The position numbers and the translations under genes are program-made. A stretch of 64,000 nt of DNA from Gemmatales bacterium (GTDB taxonomy: Bacteria; Planctomycetota; Planctomycetia; Gemmatales; Gemmataceae): positions 62,001-126,000 of the forward strand of contig BPJP01000009.1 in the NCBI GenBank assembly GCA_026004675.1. Direction: 5' to 3'. Below, piece by piece: positions 1 to 8,794 of the stretch. The notes under the pieces are model-generated. The model was not told the origin of the DNA. It searched no databases and was given only the letters and a program-made list of their open reading frames with translations. The first letter of the stretch is position 1. Each line of letters starts with the position of its first letter.

Positions 1-2
1 GC

Positions 3-3000
3 GATTCCCAACAGGCGGAGGCTGCGATTCGGTTGGTCGCTGAGCACGTCTTGCCTGCTTACCGAACGTTCCATGCCGACCTTCTCTTTCACCAGACCGA
101 CGCGGATTTGTTTCAGCCGTTCTTCGTGGCTCGCGTCTTCGAAGCCGTCCTGTCCCTGGGCGCGCCGTGGGAAGACCAAGAGCGGATCGTGGTCGGAGCG
201 CTGAAACAGTTGAATGATTATGTTGGTCACCGACCCGTAGCGATACTGGAGACCCGCCCGAAGGGGGAACCCTACGACCACGAAAAATTCCGACCGATTC
301 CGCTGTACATCCAGGGGGCGGGGGCGGCCTTTGGCCGGTACGAGAGCATGGTCAACCTCGCGTTGGAGATACTGAGCAAGACCGACCCGGCCATCCTTGC
401 GGACGCTTGTTTCGATCTCGACTTGTTGGACGAGTTGGCGTTCGATCCGCGCGCCTACGACCACGCCCACCCGGCGAACCGCCGACCGACTTACGTTTTC
501 GGGGAGTGGGATCCTCATCATCTCGATCTGGAGGGACGGTATCGTCGTTTTATCGTTCGGCAGATCAATCTCGATGCGCTGCTTCATCGCGTGGAAAATA
601 CCCCCGATCTCGACCGTGAGGAACTTCTTTTCGAATCATCGGCGGTATTGGCGGGCACCATCCTTATGGCCAGCGGACTGAGCGGCAGCAGTCCCAACAC
701 GCACGATTCGTTTACGACGCTGGACGCCTTGATGCCGCGTATCGCCCAATTTCGTGATCGTTTTTATGGTTCGCTTCTCGACTCGCTGGGCGGCGCTCAC
801 GGCAAGCGCTTGCGGGCCGAACAGGAAGCGACACAGCAGGCTTTTGGCGGTACCCGACAATACCTGAACCAATTCCTGTCGAGGCACCGTGCAGCGCAGT
901 TGCAGCAGCGCCACCTTTCGATTCTTTTTGCAGACATGGGTTATCCGGCAGCAAGCCGCCGACAAGCGAGCCAGATTCCCGTCGCGTCGTTGCGAATTTT
1001 AAGTGAAATGGAAATCCGCCTGACTTCGGGCCAACAAGCGATCGATCGGGGACAACTTGAAGAAGCGGCTGCGTATTTGCCTGAAATCGAAGATTTGTTG
1101 CATCGAGGGATCGCCTGCGGCGCCCTGGCCGACCCATGGAACATCCTTGGTTTCCAGGCGCTTTACCCCATTTTTCAGTCCCAGCAGGACAGCGTTCCAG
1201 ACCAGCGAATCGACGAATTGATCGATCTGGTTGCCGATATTTTCAGTCTGTACGCTCGGATCATGAGCGATGCAGCGGGGACGGGACAAACGAGCCTGGT
1301 CGAACGCTTGACGCCGGCGTTGAAGAAGTTTGCCGACTGGTGGGACCAATTCGCCAGCATCGAGGTAAGCGATGTGCGACGGTTGCACGGCGGAGAATCA
1401 GCCGAGTCCGCCCTTCACGTTGCCGATGCCTTGGCGCGGTGGCACGAGCGGGATGAAGCCAGCGCTGACCTGATTTTCTGGAAAGAGCAACAAAGCCGAT
1501 TCCACTCTCCCAAATCGTTCGCTTTGGTGGTCGACGCTTTGCTCAAGCGGCAGGATTACCGCGCCAGTATGGCACTTTTGATGACCTGGGTGGGCCAGGT
1601 AGAGCAGGTGCCGCTCGAAGATGAGGAATACTCGTTTCATGACGTGGCCATGCGCTGGATGCTCGGCATCACGACCGAGGAGCACACGAGCGAAGCGAAC
1701 GGCGCCTTGGTGAAAAAGTTCTTCGATTATCTCGAAGCGAACGCCGAGGACTACTGGCTGGTCCCGGAATTCGAGTTGGCCGAATCGCTGCCGTCGCCTC
1801 GCAACACGGACGACGAAGGTGCCGACGACGAAGACGACCTTTACGGTGCTGCCTACGAAAACGTCACCTTTCGCGATAGTGCCGCCGACAATCAGGAAGG
1901 TGCACTGGCCGAAGGGGACGGCGGGTTTGCGCGCGAACCTTTCGATCTCGAAATCGAGGGAGAACGACTCAGCAAACGCCTTCGGTTTCTGGGAACGACG
2001 GCTCGGCTATGGCAAATCGCCGCCCAGCGCCATCCCGTCCCGGACGATTTGACCCCCTGGCTGCAGACGGCACGGACCAATCTCGACAAGCTCGTCGGCT
2101 TGCTCGACGCGATCCACGCCTATCCCATCCCGGAACCAGACGGCTCTTTTGATTCGTTGATGGAATACGACCGCCGGCGCATGGTCAAAGAACAACTGCT
2201 TCAGCAAACCCTGTCAACCTGCCTCGACACCTATTTGGCGGTAGGTTCGATCGAGGGGAGTTTGGGCGTCTCTACCCCGAGTCCAGGCGACGGGGCAGGA
2301 GGCTTGCAGGCAGAGTGGGGACCGATCGTCAATCAGATCGAGCGCGCCTTGCTGACCGGAGACAGCGAACGAGTACGGCAGCTGTTGCCGGCCTTCATGG
2401 AATCGTTCAAAGACGAGCCGATGCTTTTTACTCCCCTGGCGGAAGGGGGGCATCCGAAAAAGATTTTGCGCGTTCGCCTGGCCCAGCACGTATTGCGTGC
2501 TCTCTTGGCCTCTCTACCTCGGCTGGGGCTGTTGCGCGAAACCTTCCACATGCTGCGCATGGCACGCGACATGGAACAGACTTTCCCCGTAGAAGGAAGG
2601 GGAATTACCCAATTCAATGAATTATTTCAGACCGCCTACCAGGCCGTGCTCGAAACCGTCGTCGATTCGGTACCGACATGGAACCAGTTCGTGACGCCGA
2701 CGCAAACTTCCGAAGACGAATCCGAAAACGACGTCGACTCCCAACTGGCCGACCAGCTCGAAAAAGTTACAACGCCATTCATCCGCCTGTGGCTCGATCA
2801 TAGCCGAACCCTTCAACTCTCGAGCTTGGAAGTCGTTCGTGATGACGTCGAATTTGCGAAGTTGAAGAATTTTATCGAACGTTACGGCAGGGACCTGTTC
2901 CATCCACGGTTTATGAGTTTCGGCAACCTGCGTGGAGTGCTGCACAGCGGCATCGACAACTATTTGGATCACCTTGCTGAAAACCCGGATCCGTTGCACC

Positions 3001-3710
3001 CGATTGCTTTGATTGAAGACCTGGATCGTGACATCGCTCGCGACGATGCCGAAGACCACCTCGAAACCATTCTTCTGGCGATATTGGAGAACTACGAAGA
3101 ATACAAAGACTACAACGCGACAACGCCGCAATCGGATTACGGCGAAAACCTCCATACCTTGCTCGATTTTCTGCGGCTCAAGGTCAGCTACGAGCGCCAC
3201 GCCTGGAACTTGCGACCCCTTGTGCTGGCCTATGACGTGCTTGTCCGCAAGGGAGAATTCGGCATCGCCGAACGATGGTATCACGCCTTCCAGCAGTACA
3301 ATGCCGAGCCAGCCCAGTCCCATCGGGCATGGCTGGAGCGATTGGAGGCGAAATACGGCTTCCGCCTGGCGACGATCGCCGATCGCATCCGAGGAGGATT
3401 TGTGGAGGACCTCGACCTGGCTCGGCTCTGCGCCCTTGTCGAGCCGGCCATGTCCCAGGCACAGGAAGATGAGCACCCTGCCTTCGAAGCATTCGAAAAA
3501 GAGTTGCAATCCTATTGCGAAAACCCCAGCGGCGTGGGCCTGGATGTGCCTTACTGGATCGATCGGCTGGAACAGGAAGTTCATCGCGTTTGGACGTCGC
3601 GCAGCTCGATCGCCCTCTTGGCTGAAAGCTGGATCCGACTGCCGAAAACGACCCTGACCTTCGAGGGCTTGCAAGAGCAAATCGACCACTGGGATGAGCC
3701 ATTGCTGTAA
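3..3710 (+). CDS. Very large hypothetical protein, 5' end outside the window
   Basis: The reading frame is open from base 3 with no upstream stop, so the first in-frame start-like codon (TTG at 33) is probably not the real start and the protein is N-terminally truncated here. At least 1235 residues remain. The sequence looks soluble and mostly helical, with many charged and leucine-rich stretches, no obvious signal peptide or membrane segment in the visible part, and a short acidic Asp/Glu-rich linker near residue 600. I recognise no catalytic motif or named domain. It ends 50 bases before moaE, which has its own -10 box, so the two are probably separate units. It may be a large planctomycete-specific protein of unknown function; a tetratricopeptide-like helical scaffold is possible but not demonstrated. 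Confidence 0.85.
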   Translation, partial: DSQQAEAAIRLVAEHVLPAYRTFHADLLFHQTDADLFQPFFVARVFEAVLSLGAPWEDQERIVVGALKQLNDYVGHRPVAILETRPKGEPYDHEKFRPIPLYIQGAGAAFGRYESMVNLALEILSKTDPAILADACFDLDLLDELAFDPRAYDHAHPANRRPTYVFGEWDPHHLDLEGRYRRFIVRQINLDALLHRVENTPDLDREELLFESSAVLAGTILMASGLSGSSPNTHDSFTTLDALMPRIAQFRDRFYGSLLDSLGGAHGKRLRAEQEATQQAFGGTRQYLNQFLSRHRAAQLQQRHLSILFADMGYPAASRRQASQIPVASLRILSEMEIRLTSGQQAIDRGQLEEAAAYLPEIEDLLHRGIACGALADPWNILGFQALYPIFQSQQDSVPDQRIDELIDLVADIFSLYARIMSDAAGTGQTSLVERLTPALKKFADWWDQFASIEVSDVRRLHGGESAESALHVADALARWHERDEASADLIFWKEQQSRFHSPKSFALVVDALLKRQDYRASMALLMTWVGQVEQVPLEDEEYSFHDVAMRWMLGITTEEHTSEANGALVKKFFDYLEANAEDYWLVPEFELAESLPSPRNTDDEGADDEDDLYGAAYENVTFRDSAADNQEGALAEGDGGFAREPFDLEIEGERLSKRLRFLGTTARLWQIAAQRHPVPDDLTPWLQTARTNLDKLVGLLDAIHAYPIPEPDGSFDSLMEYDRRRMVKEQLLQQTLSTCLDTYLAVGSIEGSLGVSTPSPGDGAGGLQAEWGPIVNQIERALLTGDSERVRQLLPAFMESFKDEPMLFTPLAEGGHPKKILRVRLAQHVLRALLASLPRLGLLRETFHMLRMARDMEQTFPVEGRGITQFNELFQTAYQAVLETVVDSVPTWNQFVTPTQTSEDESENDVDSQLADQLEKVTTPFIRLWLDHSRTLQLSSLEVVRDDVEFAKLKNFIERYGRDLFHPRFMSFGNLRGVLHSGIDNYLDHLAENPDPLHPIALIEDLDRDIARDDAEDHLETILLAILENYEEYKDYNATTPQSDYGENLHTLLDFLRLKVSYERHAWNLRPLVLAYDVLVRKGEFGIAERWYHAFQQYNAEPAQSHRAWLERLEAKYGFRLATIADRIRGGFVEDLDLARLCALVEPAMSQAQEDEHPAFEAFEKELQSYCENPSGVGLDVPYWIDRLEQEVHRVWTSRSSIALLAESWIRLPKTTLTFEGLQEQIDHWDEPLL

Positions 3711-3748
3711 CCTCCGCTTTGTATTCTCTCAGGAAAGCAAGCCGCCTA

Positions 3749-3760
3749 TATAATGGATGC
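3749..3760 (+). promoter_or_regulatory. -10 box directly before moaE
   Basis: A perfect TATAAT occupies 3749-3754, only 6 bases before the ATG at 3761. Transcription would be expected to start at about 3760-3761, giving an mRNA with essentially no 5' leader. No Shine-Dalgarno sequence precedes the start. The -35 region is poor. Confidence 0.5.
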
Positions 3761-4198
3761 ATGCACGCACTAACCACCCAACCCATCGACTATGACGCAT
3801 TGACCCAACAGGTTCGGCGACCGGGGTGCGGTGCCGTTGTGACCTTCCTCGGTACGGTTCGGGACCTCACCGAAGGTGTCGAAACGACATCGATCGATTA
3901 CGACGCCTATCCTGCCATGGCTGAGAAGAAATTAGGTCAGATCGAGGATGAAGTGAGGGAGCGTTGGCCCGTCGGCGATTTCGCCATCGTTCATCGCTTG
4001 GGAAACTTGCAGCCAGGAGAAGTGAGCGTGGCCGTGGCGGTCAGCTGTCCCCATCGCGCCCAGGCTTTCGACGCTTGCCGATATGCCATCGAACGCCTCA
4101 AGGTCATTGTGCCGATCTGGAAAAAAGAAAATCGGCCGGATGGCACTGGTGAATGGGTTCATCCGCAACCAGAAGCCGGCGCACCGCGAAGCGGCTGA
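3761..4198 (+). CDS. moaE: Molybdopterin synthase catalytic subunit MoaE
   Basis: The 145-residue product matches the usual MoaE length of about 140-150. MoaE transfers sulfur from MoaD thiocarboxylate to precursor Z to make molybdopterin, in the cytoplasm. Visible family features are the N-terminal segment VVTFLGTVRDLTEG, the SCPHRA block (H98, R99) and the C-terminal PIWKKE segment; K114 and K121 sit at the spacing of the two catalytic lysines of E. coli MoaE (K119, K126). The ATG at 3761 gives the family-typical N-terminus; a longer frame from 3719 adds residues unlike the family. No moaD, moaA or moaC lies nearby, so partners must be elsewhere. The gene appears to be transcribed from its own promoter, possibly leaderless. 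Confidence 0.93.
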   Translation: MHALTTQPIDYDALTQQVRRPGCGAVVTFLGTVRDLTEGVETTSIDYDAYPAMAEKKLGQIEDEVRERWPVGDFAIVHRLGNLQPGEVSVAVAVSCPHRAQAFDACRYAIERLKVIVPIWKKENRPDGTGEWVHPQPEAGAPRSG

Positions 4199-4297
4199 GC
4201 GGCGCTGGCAGTGGCCACGGTTGGCTTCTCCATCAGCGGTCTATACAACATTCGCCAAAGGACGCACTCACCAAGGTCATTTTCTGGCAGGAGACGC

Positions 4298-4912
4298 ATG
4301 ACGGAAATCAAAGCTACTAACATCACCTGGCATGAGGGACATGTCGGACGCGAAGAACGAGCCGCTCTGTTAAAACAAAAAGGTGCTACCCTGTGGTTCA
4401 CCGGTTTGAGTGGTTCGGGCAAAAGCACGCTTGCATTTACCCTGGAACACGCATTGGTGCAGTCGGGTCGGCTGGCCTACGTTCTGGACGGCGACAACAT
4501 TCGGCATGGCTTGAATAAGAACCTCGGGTTTTCCGCTGAAGATCGGGAGGAAAACATCCGCCGCATCGGCGAAGTCGCCAAATTGTTCGCCGACTGCAAC
4601 GTCATCACCATGACCAGTTTCATCAGCCCATACCGCAAAGACCGGGATGCCGTCCGTGCCTTGCACGAAGCAGCCCAACTGCCATTTATCGAAATCTATC
4701 TCGCCACGCCGATCGAAACTTGCGAACAGCGCGATCCAAAAGGCTTGTACAAAAAGGCGCGAGCCGGGGAAATCAAGAACTTCACCGGCATCGACGACCC
4801 CTACGAAATACCCCTCAAGCCGGAATTGACGATCGACACGACGAACACGACGCCTCAACAGGCCACTGTGCAAATCCTTGAGTTTCTGGAAAAACATAAG
4901 ATCATCTATTGA
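4298..4912 (+). CDS. cysC: Adenylylsulfate (APS) kinase CysC
   Basis: The 204-residue product phosphorylates adenosine 5'-phosphosulfate with ATP to give PAPS, the donor for sulfotransferases and an intermediate in sulfate assimilation. The P-loop GLSGSGKS is at residues 36-43, followed by the conserved DGDNIRHGLN segment, the ENIRRIGEVAKLF segment and FISPYRKDRD, all diagnostic of CysC. The length fits a stand-alone kinase rather than a fusion with ATP sulfurylase. ATG 4298 has the purine-rich AGGAGA a few bases upstream; the frame extends to 4211 but the added residues are not family-like. No cysD/cysN or sat gene is adjacent. It lies 99 bases after moaE on the same strand. Confidence 0.95.
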   Translation: MTEIKATNITWHEGHVGREERAALLKQKGATLWFTGLSGSGKSTLAFTLEHALVQSGRLAYVLDGDNIRHGLNKNLGFSAEDREENIRRIGEVAKLFADCNVITMTSFISPYRKDRDAVRALHEAAQLPFIEIYLATPIETCEQRDPKGLYKKARAGEIKNFTGIDDPYEIPLKPELTIDTTNTTPQQATVQILEFLEKHKIIY

Positions 4913-4992
4913 CGACTTCTCCTTGCTTTTGACCGGGCCGCGCCGTTCGCCCAGCATGCCCGGACCACATTGACCTGCCGCCCCCGCCCTCG

Positions 4993-6276
4993 CTATCGGC
5001 CTCTCATTTTCTGGCGGTAGACCAGGTGTTCGTGAATCCAACTGGGCACGAAACGAAAGCGGAGCTGCTTCATATCGTAGGGATAGAGATAGGTCAGGCC
5101 GGAATGAGCCAGGATTTCGGCACAGCGATACCGGCAACGCACCGGCTGTCCGTCGTTGTTCGTTGCTTCGATCTCAACGACATCTTCGTCGCCGACGACA
5201 AAGTAGCCATCGCGTGAGACCCGGTTGGCATATTTGCAGGCGACAAGCTCCAAAAGACGCACGTAGCCGCCATTCTTATCGAAAAAGCGGTGCACCTTGC
5301 TGTTCCGTTCCAGCAAGCGCGTGAACAACTTTTCTTTGATGTCGCGTTCCGATGCTGACTCTTTTTCCAGCGACGGGGCAAGTTGCACCACGTAGCCCAG
5401 CGCCGCAAGGATATGGGCGCTTTCACAGACGAAGGGATGTTTGGCAGCCAGGCGAAGCGAAGCGGTCCGATGTTCTTCGGACAACTTGAAGTACCGCCGG
5501 CTTGACTCGATAGCGACTTCCAAGTCGGCCATGCTTCGGTACCGAGGAGGATGCAGTTCATACATTTGCGCCAGACGAACGATCTTCGGATCGCGGTAAT
5601 AGTCGATGAAACCTTCGGGGCGACCGACGATAAAGACATGCAGAAAGCCTTGCGGGTTGCGATCTTTTTCACGGCGAACAAAAGCATCCACCTCGATGAG
5701 AAGTGCTTTGGCACTGAGGGGATGGATTTCACCGATGCTGTCGAGGATCACAAAGGATGGAGATCGACGATAGCCGAACGCACGCAGCAGTTGGGGAATA
5801 TCAGGCGCGGAGGCCGGTTTTTCGAACGCAGGCAACTTGGAGAGAGGAGGCAAGCCACGGTCGTCGATCTCATCCAGGTCCCCACGAAGAGGCATAGGGA
5901 TCTTGTCAGGTAGTTTTTCCAGCGGGATGACGTAAATTGCCGAGGGGGCATATTTGGACAAGTGGCGGCACAAGAACGATTTTCCCACCCCCGGCATGCC
6001 CGCGACGTGCGTCACGCCGAAATGACTCTCGCCAGACGAGACCTTGCGGTGCAAGCCGTCGATCCACTTGAACAGGATTGGATTCGCATCGCGAAAGAAG
6101 GCAGCAAGATCGGTGCAACGAGGCTGGTTGCCTGGCTCCCGGCAAGATGCGCCGATCGGCGCAATCTTGTCCAGAGGAACGGCTACGGCTAGTGGCGGGT
6201 TCTCGGCCGCCAAGACGGAAGAAAAACAACCAAGCAAAGCGACTACGACGATCATTTGCAATCTCATTTTCTTCAT
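4993..6276 (-). CDS. P-loop NTPase with a predicted signal peptide
   Basis: The 427-residue protein starts with a classical export signal: MKKMR, a hydrophobic run, then an Ala-X-Ala-like end near VLAAE at residues 21-25. The mature part carries a clear Walker A motif, GMPGVGKS, at residues 93-100 and a Walker B-like FVILD at 175-179, in the manner of AAA+/STAND-type ATPases. A region near 200-220 (HVFIVGRPEG) resembles a sensor strand, and the C-terminal half is helical. I cannot assign a named family. An ATP-binding fold behind a cleavable signal is odd because ATP is scarce outside the cytoplasm; the N-terminus could instead act as an uncleaved membrane anchor with the ATPase facing the cytoplasm. 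It is divergently transcribed from the porin gene. Confidence 0.85.
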   Translation of the reverse strand: MKKMRLQMIVVVALLGCFSSVLAAENPPLAVAVPLDKIAPIGASCREPGNQPRCTDLAAFFRDANPILFKWIDGLHRKVSSGESHFGVTHVAGMPGVGKSFLCRHLSKYAPSAIYVIPLEKLPDKIPMPLRGDLDEIDDRGLPPLSKLPAFEKPASAPDIPQLLRAFGYRRSPSFVILDSIGEIHPLSAKALLIEVDAFVRREKDRNPQGFLHVFIVGRPEGFIDYYRDPKIVRLAQMYELHPPRYRSMADLEVAIESSRRYFKLSEEHRTASLRLAAKHPFVCESAHILAALGYVVQLAPSLEKESASERDIKEKLFTRLLERNSKVHRFFDKNGGYVRLLELVACKYANRVSRDGYFVVGDEDVVEIEATNNDGQPVRCRYRCAEILAHSGLTYLYPYDMKQLRFRFVPSWIHEHLVYRQKMRGR

Positions 6277-6619
6277 CCGAATCGATCAGGCTGTGTTGTT
6301 GCCATCGTGGAGCGACTCTTGCGGAGAGTCTATCGGCAGACGTGCGAAGATTCGAGACAACAGACTGTTAAGTTTCGATGACGAAAGCAGAATGGCCGCA
6401 ACATGAGGTCTGCGACGTGCCAACTGCAAGCCGGCTCACGGGTTGCTTCTTTCGGATGAAACGACTCGAAGCTGTCGCTTTCGCGATCCTGCAATATCGC
6501 CAGAATCGATGCATTAGGCCAAATCTTCATAATTCTTGCGACCTGTGCAATCCGATGTAACAGAACAGTCATCCACAAAAACTGGTCACATCGCACTCAA
6601 GTCTGGTGGAGGTGGTACG
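6277..6619. other. Divergent intergenic region, NTPase/porin
   Basis: This 343-base region separates the divergent genes and must hold both promoters. On the + strand CATAAT at 6528-6533 is a reasonable -10 candidate for the porin, but the -35 is weak. A purine-rich GGAGGTGG at 6607-6614 serves as ribosome binding site for the porin. I see no RNA gene. Confidence 0.4.
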
Positions 6620-8071
6620 ATGTCCTTTCGTGTGTGCATTTCGCTGGTTTGCGCAGCTTTTTTGTTTGTGCAGTCCTTGGTCGGGCAGGAGACCGATGGA
6701 CTGTCGGCTGTTTCGTTGCCGGTTGAGGAACGTTCCTGGGAAGGAGCGAGCGGAGCCCAGGAGTCGATCGACCAGACGATGCCGAAAGACAAAGATTCGA
6801 TTGCCGATCAGATCGGCGAACTTCGCAAGCAGTGGGAAGAGTTCAAGAAAGCGAACGCGAAGAAGAAGTCTCCGGTTACGGTCAAGGTGATCGGGCGAAT
6901 TCATGCGGATTACTGGGGATTTCCGAATTCGACGGGTGGCGTGAATTTCTTCGAGAATCCGACAACGGGTGTCGATCCGGAAGATCGGATTCTATTCCGA
7001 CGGCTTCGTATTGGCGTGCAAGGGGATATTTTCGAGACGATGCTTTACAAGCTGGAGATGGAGTTTGCCAATCCGAACAATCCGACGATCAAGGACGCTT
7101 ATCTAGGGTTCAAGGAATTGCCGATCCTGCAGACAGTGTTGATCGGCAATCAGAAACGGCCTCTGGGCTTGGATCACTGGAACAGCAGCCGCTACAACGT
7201 GTTCATGGAACGTCCACTGGTGGTGGAGGCTTTCAACCAGGACGCTCGCCGTCTGGGGATCGCGTCATACGGGTACAACGAAGCCGAAACCATGAACTGG
7301 CAGTTCGGCATCTACGCGTTGGAAGACACGCAAGGCAACGGCTCTTATATCGGTGACGCTTTGCAGCTGAGTTTCAACAATCGACTTGTGGTGATCCCGT
7401 GGTACGACGAGACGTCGGGAGGCCGGGGGTACCTTCACCTCGCCATTGCCAACATGGTCGCGGATCCGAATGGCAATCCCGATCCTGGCGATGCCGACGC
7501 GAACGAAGCCCGCTTTCGCACTCGGCCGGAACTGCGAACCACGAACCGATGGCTCAACACAGGCCGGATCGCTAATGCCGACTGGTTCGATGTCCTTGCC
7601 TTTGAGTATATGCTCAATATCGGCGCGTTTTCGGTAGTGGCCGAGTACCAGAATGCGTGGGTAACGCGAAAAGGAGCGGCCAATCCCAGTCTGTTCTTCC
7701 CCGGCTGGTATGTTTATGTCGCTTATTTCCTGACAGGCGAACACCAGCCCTATGATCGGCGAAAGGGAGCCTTGGCACGGTTGAAACCGTTCGAAGACTT
7801 CTTCCTCGTTCGTTGCTGTGATGGCAGCCGGGGAACCGGTTGGGGTGCATGGCAGATCGCCGTCCGCTTCTCCAATCTGAACCTCAGCGACAACGACATT
7901 CTTGGCGGCCGCGAAAACAATGTAACCTTCGCCGTCAACTGGTGGTGGAACGACCACGCCCGACTGCAGTTCAACTACGTCCTTGGCGACATCCGCAACC
8001 ATGCCCCCGTCGGCGGTTTCACCGCGGGAAGCTTTTCCGGCTTGGGTTTCCGCGCCATGGTTGATTTCTGA
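6620..8071 (+). CDS. Porin of the phosphate-selective O/P type
   Basis: This 483-residue protein begins with a signal peptide (MSFRVCISLVCAAFLFVQSLVG). A short coiled-coil segment follows (IADQIGELRKQWEEFKKANA), typical of trimeric OprP/OprO-like porins, and then an antiparallel beta-rich barrel. Supporting segments are RRLRIGVQGDIF, KLEMEFAN and KDAYLGFKEL, where successive strands are expected, and the C-terminal Phe of an outer-membrane protein. The expected role is diffusion of phosphate or other anions across the outer membrane; substrate cannot be inferred. ATG 6620 has GGAGGTGG just upstream and gives a signal peptide at residue 1, whereas the longer frame from 6536 buries it. The cysteine-rich protein gene follows 71 bases later and may be co-transcribed. 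Confidence 0.88.
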   Translation: MSFRVCISLVCAAFLFVQSLVGQETDGLSAVSLPVEERSWEGASGAQESIDQTMPKDKDSIADQIGELRKQWEEFKKANAKKKSPVTVKVIGRIHADYWGFPNSTGGVNFFENPTTGVDPEDRILFRRLRIGVQGDIFETMLYKLEMEFANPNNPTIKDAYLGFKELPILQTVLIGNQKRPLGLDHWNSSRYNVFMERPLVVEAFNQDARRLGIASYGYNEAETMNWQFGIYALEDTQGNGSYIGDALQLSFNNRLVVIPWYDETSGGRGYLHLAIANMVADPNGNPDPGDADANEARFRTRPELRTTNRWLNTGRIANADWFDVLAFEYMLNIGAFSVVAEYQNAWVTRKGAANPSLFFPGWYVYVAYFLTGEHQPYDRRKGALARLKPFEDFFLVRCCDGSRGTGWGAWQIAVRFSNLNLSDNDILGGRENNVTFAVNWWWNDHARLQFNYVLGDIRNHAPVGGFTAGSFSGLGFRAMVDF

Positions 8072-8142
8072 TCGTTCGGTCTTTTCACAAACAACGAAGC
8101 GGGCCGGTGTGCTCGCTGTTTCTCTGGCCTAGGAGGTTTGTT

Positions 8143-8583
8143 ATGTCGAGACCTATCTGTGCTGCCCTCATGGCATGTGGCTTGATGATCTCGCTATCCC
8201 AGTCGGCAACCGCTGTCGGCAAGCGGCAATGCCCGTGCAAGACCTGCTGCCCAAAGGTCGAACATAAAAAAGTTAAAAAAAGTTGCTGGGAAGTCGAATG
8301 CCAGGAAATTTGCATCCCGCGCATTTGCTTTCCGTGGATGAAGACTCGATCGTGCTGCGATGGCGTCTGCTTCCAGCCCCGCTGTGGCCGGGTGATCAAG
8401 GTTCACAAGCTCAAAAAGAAAGAATACGAGTGCGGCGAAAAATGCGAATACAAATGGGAAATTCACAACCGCTGTATCCCGAGCCTGCCTGTTTGTTTCC
8501 CTGCCTGTGACCAGCCAACATGCCAACCTCAAGCACGCGAACCATTTCCGGGCCAGATTATCACGGTCGCTCCGCAACGTTGA
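8143..8583 (+). CDS. Small cysteine-rich secreted protein
   Basis: The 146-residue protein has a signal peptide ending near SQSATA, and its mature part of about 120 residues contains 18 cysteines, many as CC or CxxC pairs (CPCKTCC, RSCCDGVC, CGEKC). Repeated Cys-Ile/Leu-Pro elements (CIPRICFPW, CIPSLPVCFPAC) suggest two or three degenerate copies of one unit. Lysine-rich segments lie between them. A heavily disulfide-linked wall or surface protein is the most likely role, since planctomycete envelopes are rich in crosslinked cysteine proteins, but this is inference. ATG 8143 follows a perfect AGGAGG at 8131-8136. It ends 32 bases before a strong intrinsic terminator. Confidence 0.85.
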   Translation: MSRPICAALMACGLMISLSQSATAVGKRQCPCKTCCPKVEHKKVKKSCWEVECQEICIPRICFPWMKTRSCCDGVCFQPRCGRVIKVHKLKKKEYECGEKCEYKWEIHNRCIPSLPVCFPACDQPTCQPQAREPFPGQIITVAPQR

Positions 8584-8614
8584 CAGGCGGTCGAGCAAGA
8601 CGACTTCAGCGTGC

Positions 8615-8653
8615 AGCTCCCTGGCTCTTCTGGCAGCGGGGAGCTTTTTATTT
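8615..8653 (+). terminator. Intrinsic terminator after the cysteine-rich gene
   Basis: Inverted arms AGCTCCC (8615-8621) and GGGAGCT (8639-8645) are followed by TTTTTATTT. This is a textbook rho-independent terminator for the porin/cysteine-rich unit. Confidence 0.8.
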
Positions 8654-8718
8654 GCCTGCCCGTCCCTTTCCTGGTTTTTGGCAAGTTTCAGCAAAAGTTG
8701 TCTACTTTTGGCTGGGGA

Positions 8719-8733
8719 CTTGATATAATCAAG
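8719..8733 (+). promoter_or_regulatory. -10 box inside a palindrome, PSD1 operon promoter
   Basis: A perfect TATAAT at 8724-8729 lies at the centre of the inverted repeat CTTGAT-ATA-ATCAAG. The -35 is poor (TTGTCT at 8698-8703 would need a 20-base spacer). A protein bound to the palindrome would block the -10 box, so this looks like a repressed or activator-dependent promoter for the operon starting at 8795. Confidence 0.5.
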
Positions 8734-8794
8734 CGTAGCCTACCCCCGATTGTCCGTATGACCGAATCATCCAGCCTCTACGGAATTCTGTACC

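Noticed and set aside
2622-3689. 355-codon frame opposite the first gene
   Set aside because: It is antisense to a well-supported gene, has no motifs and arises from codon bias.
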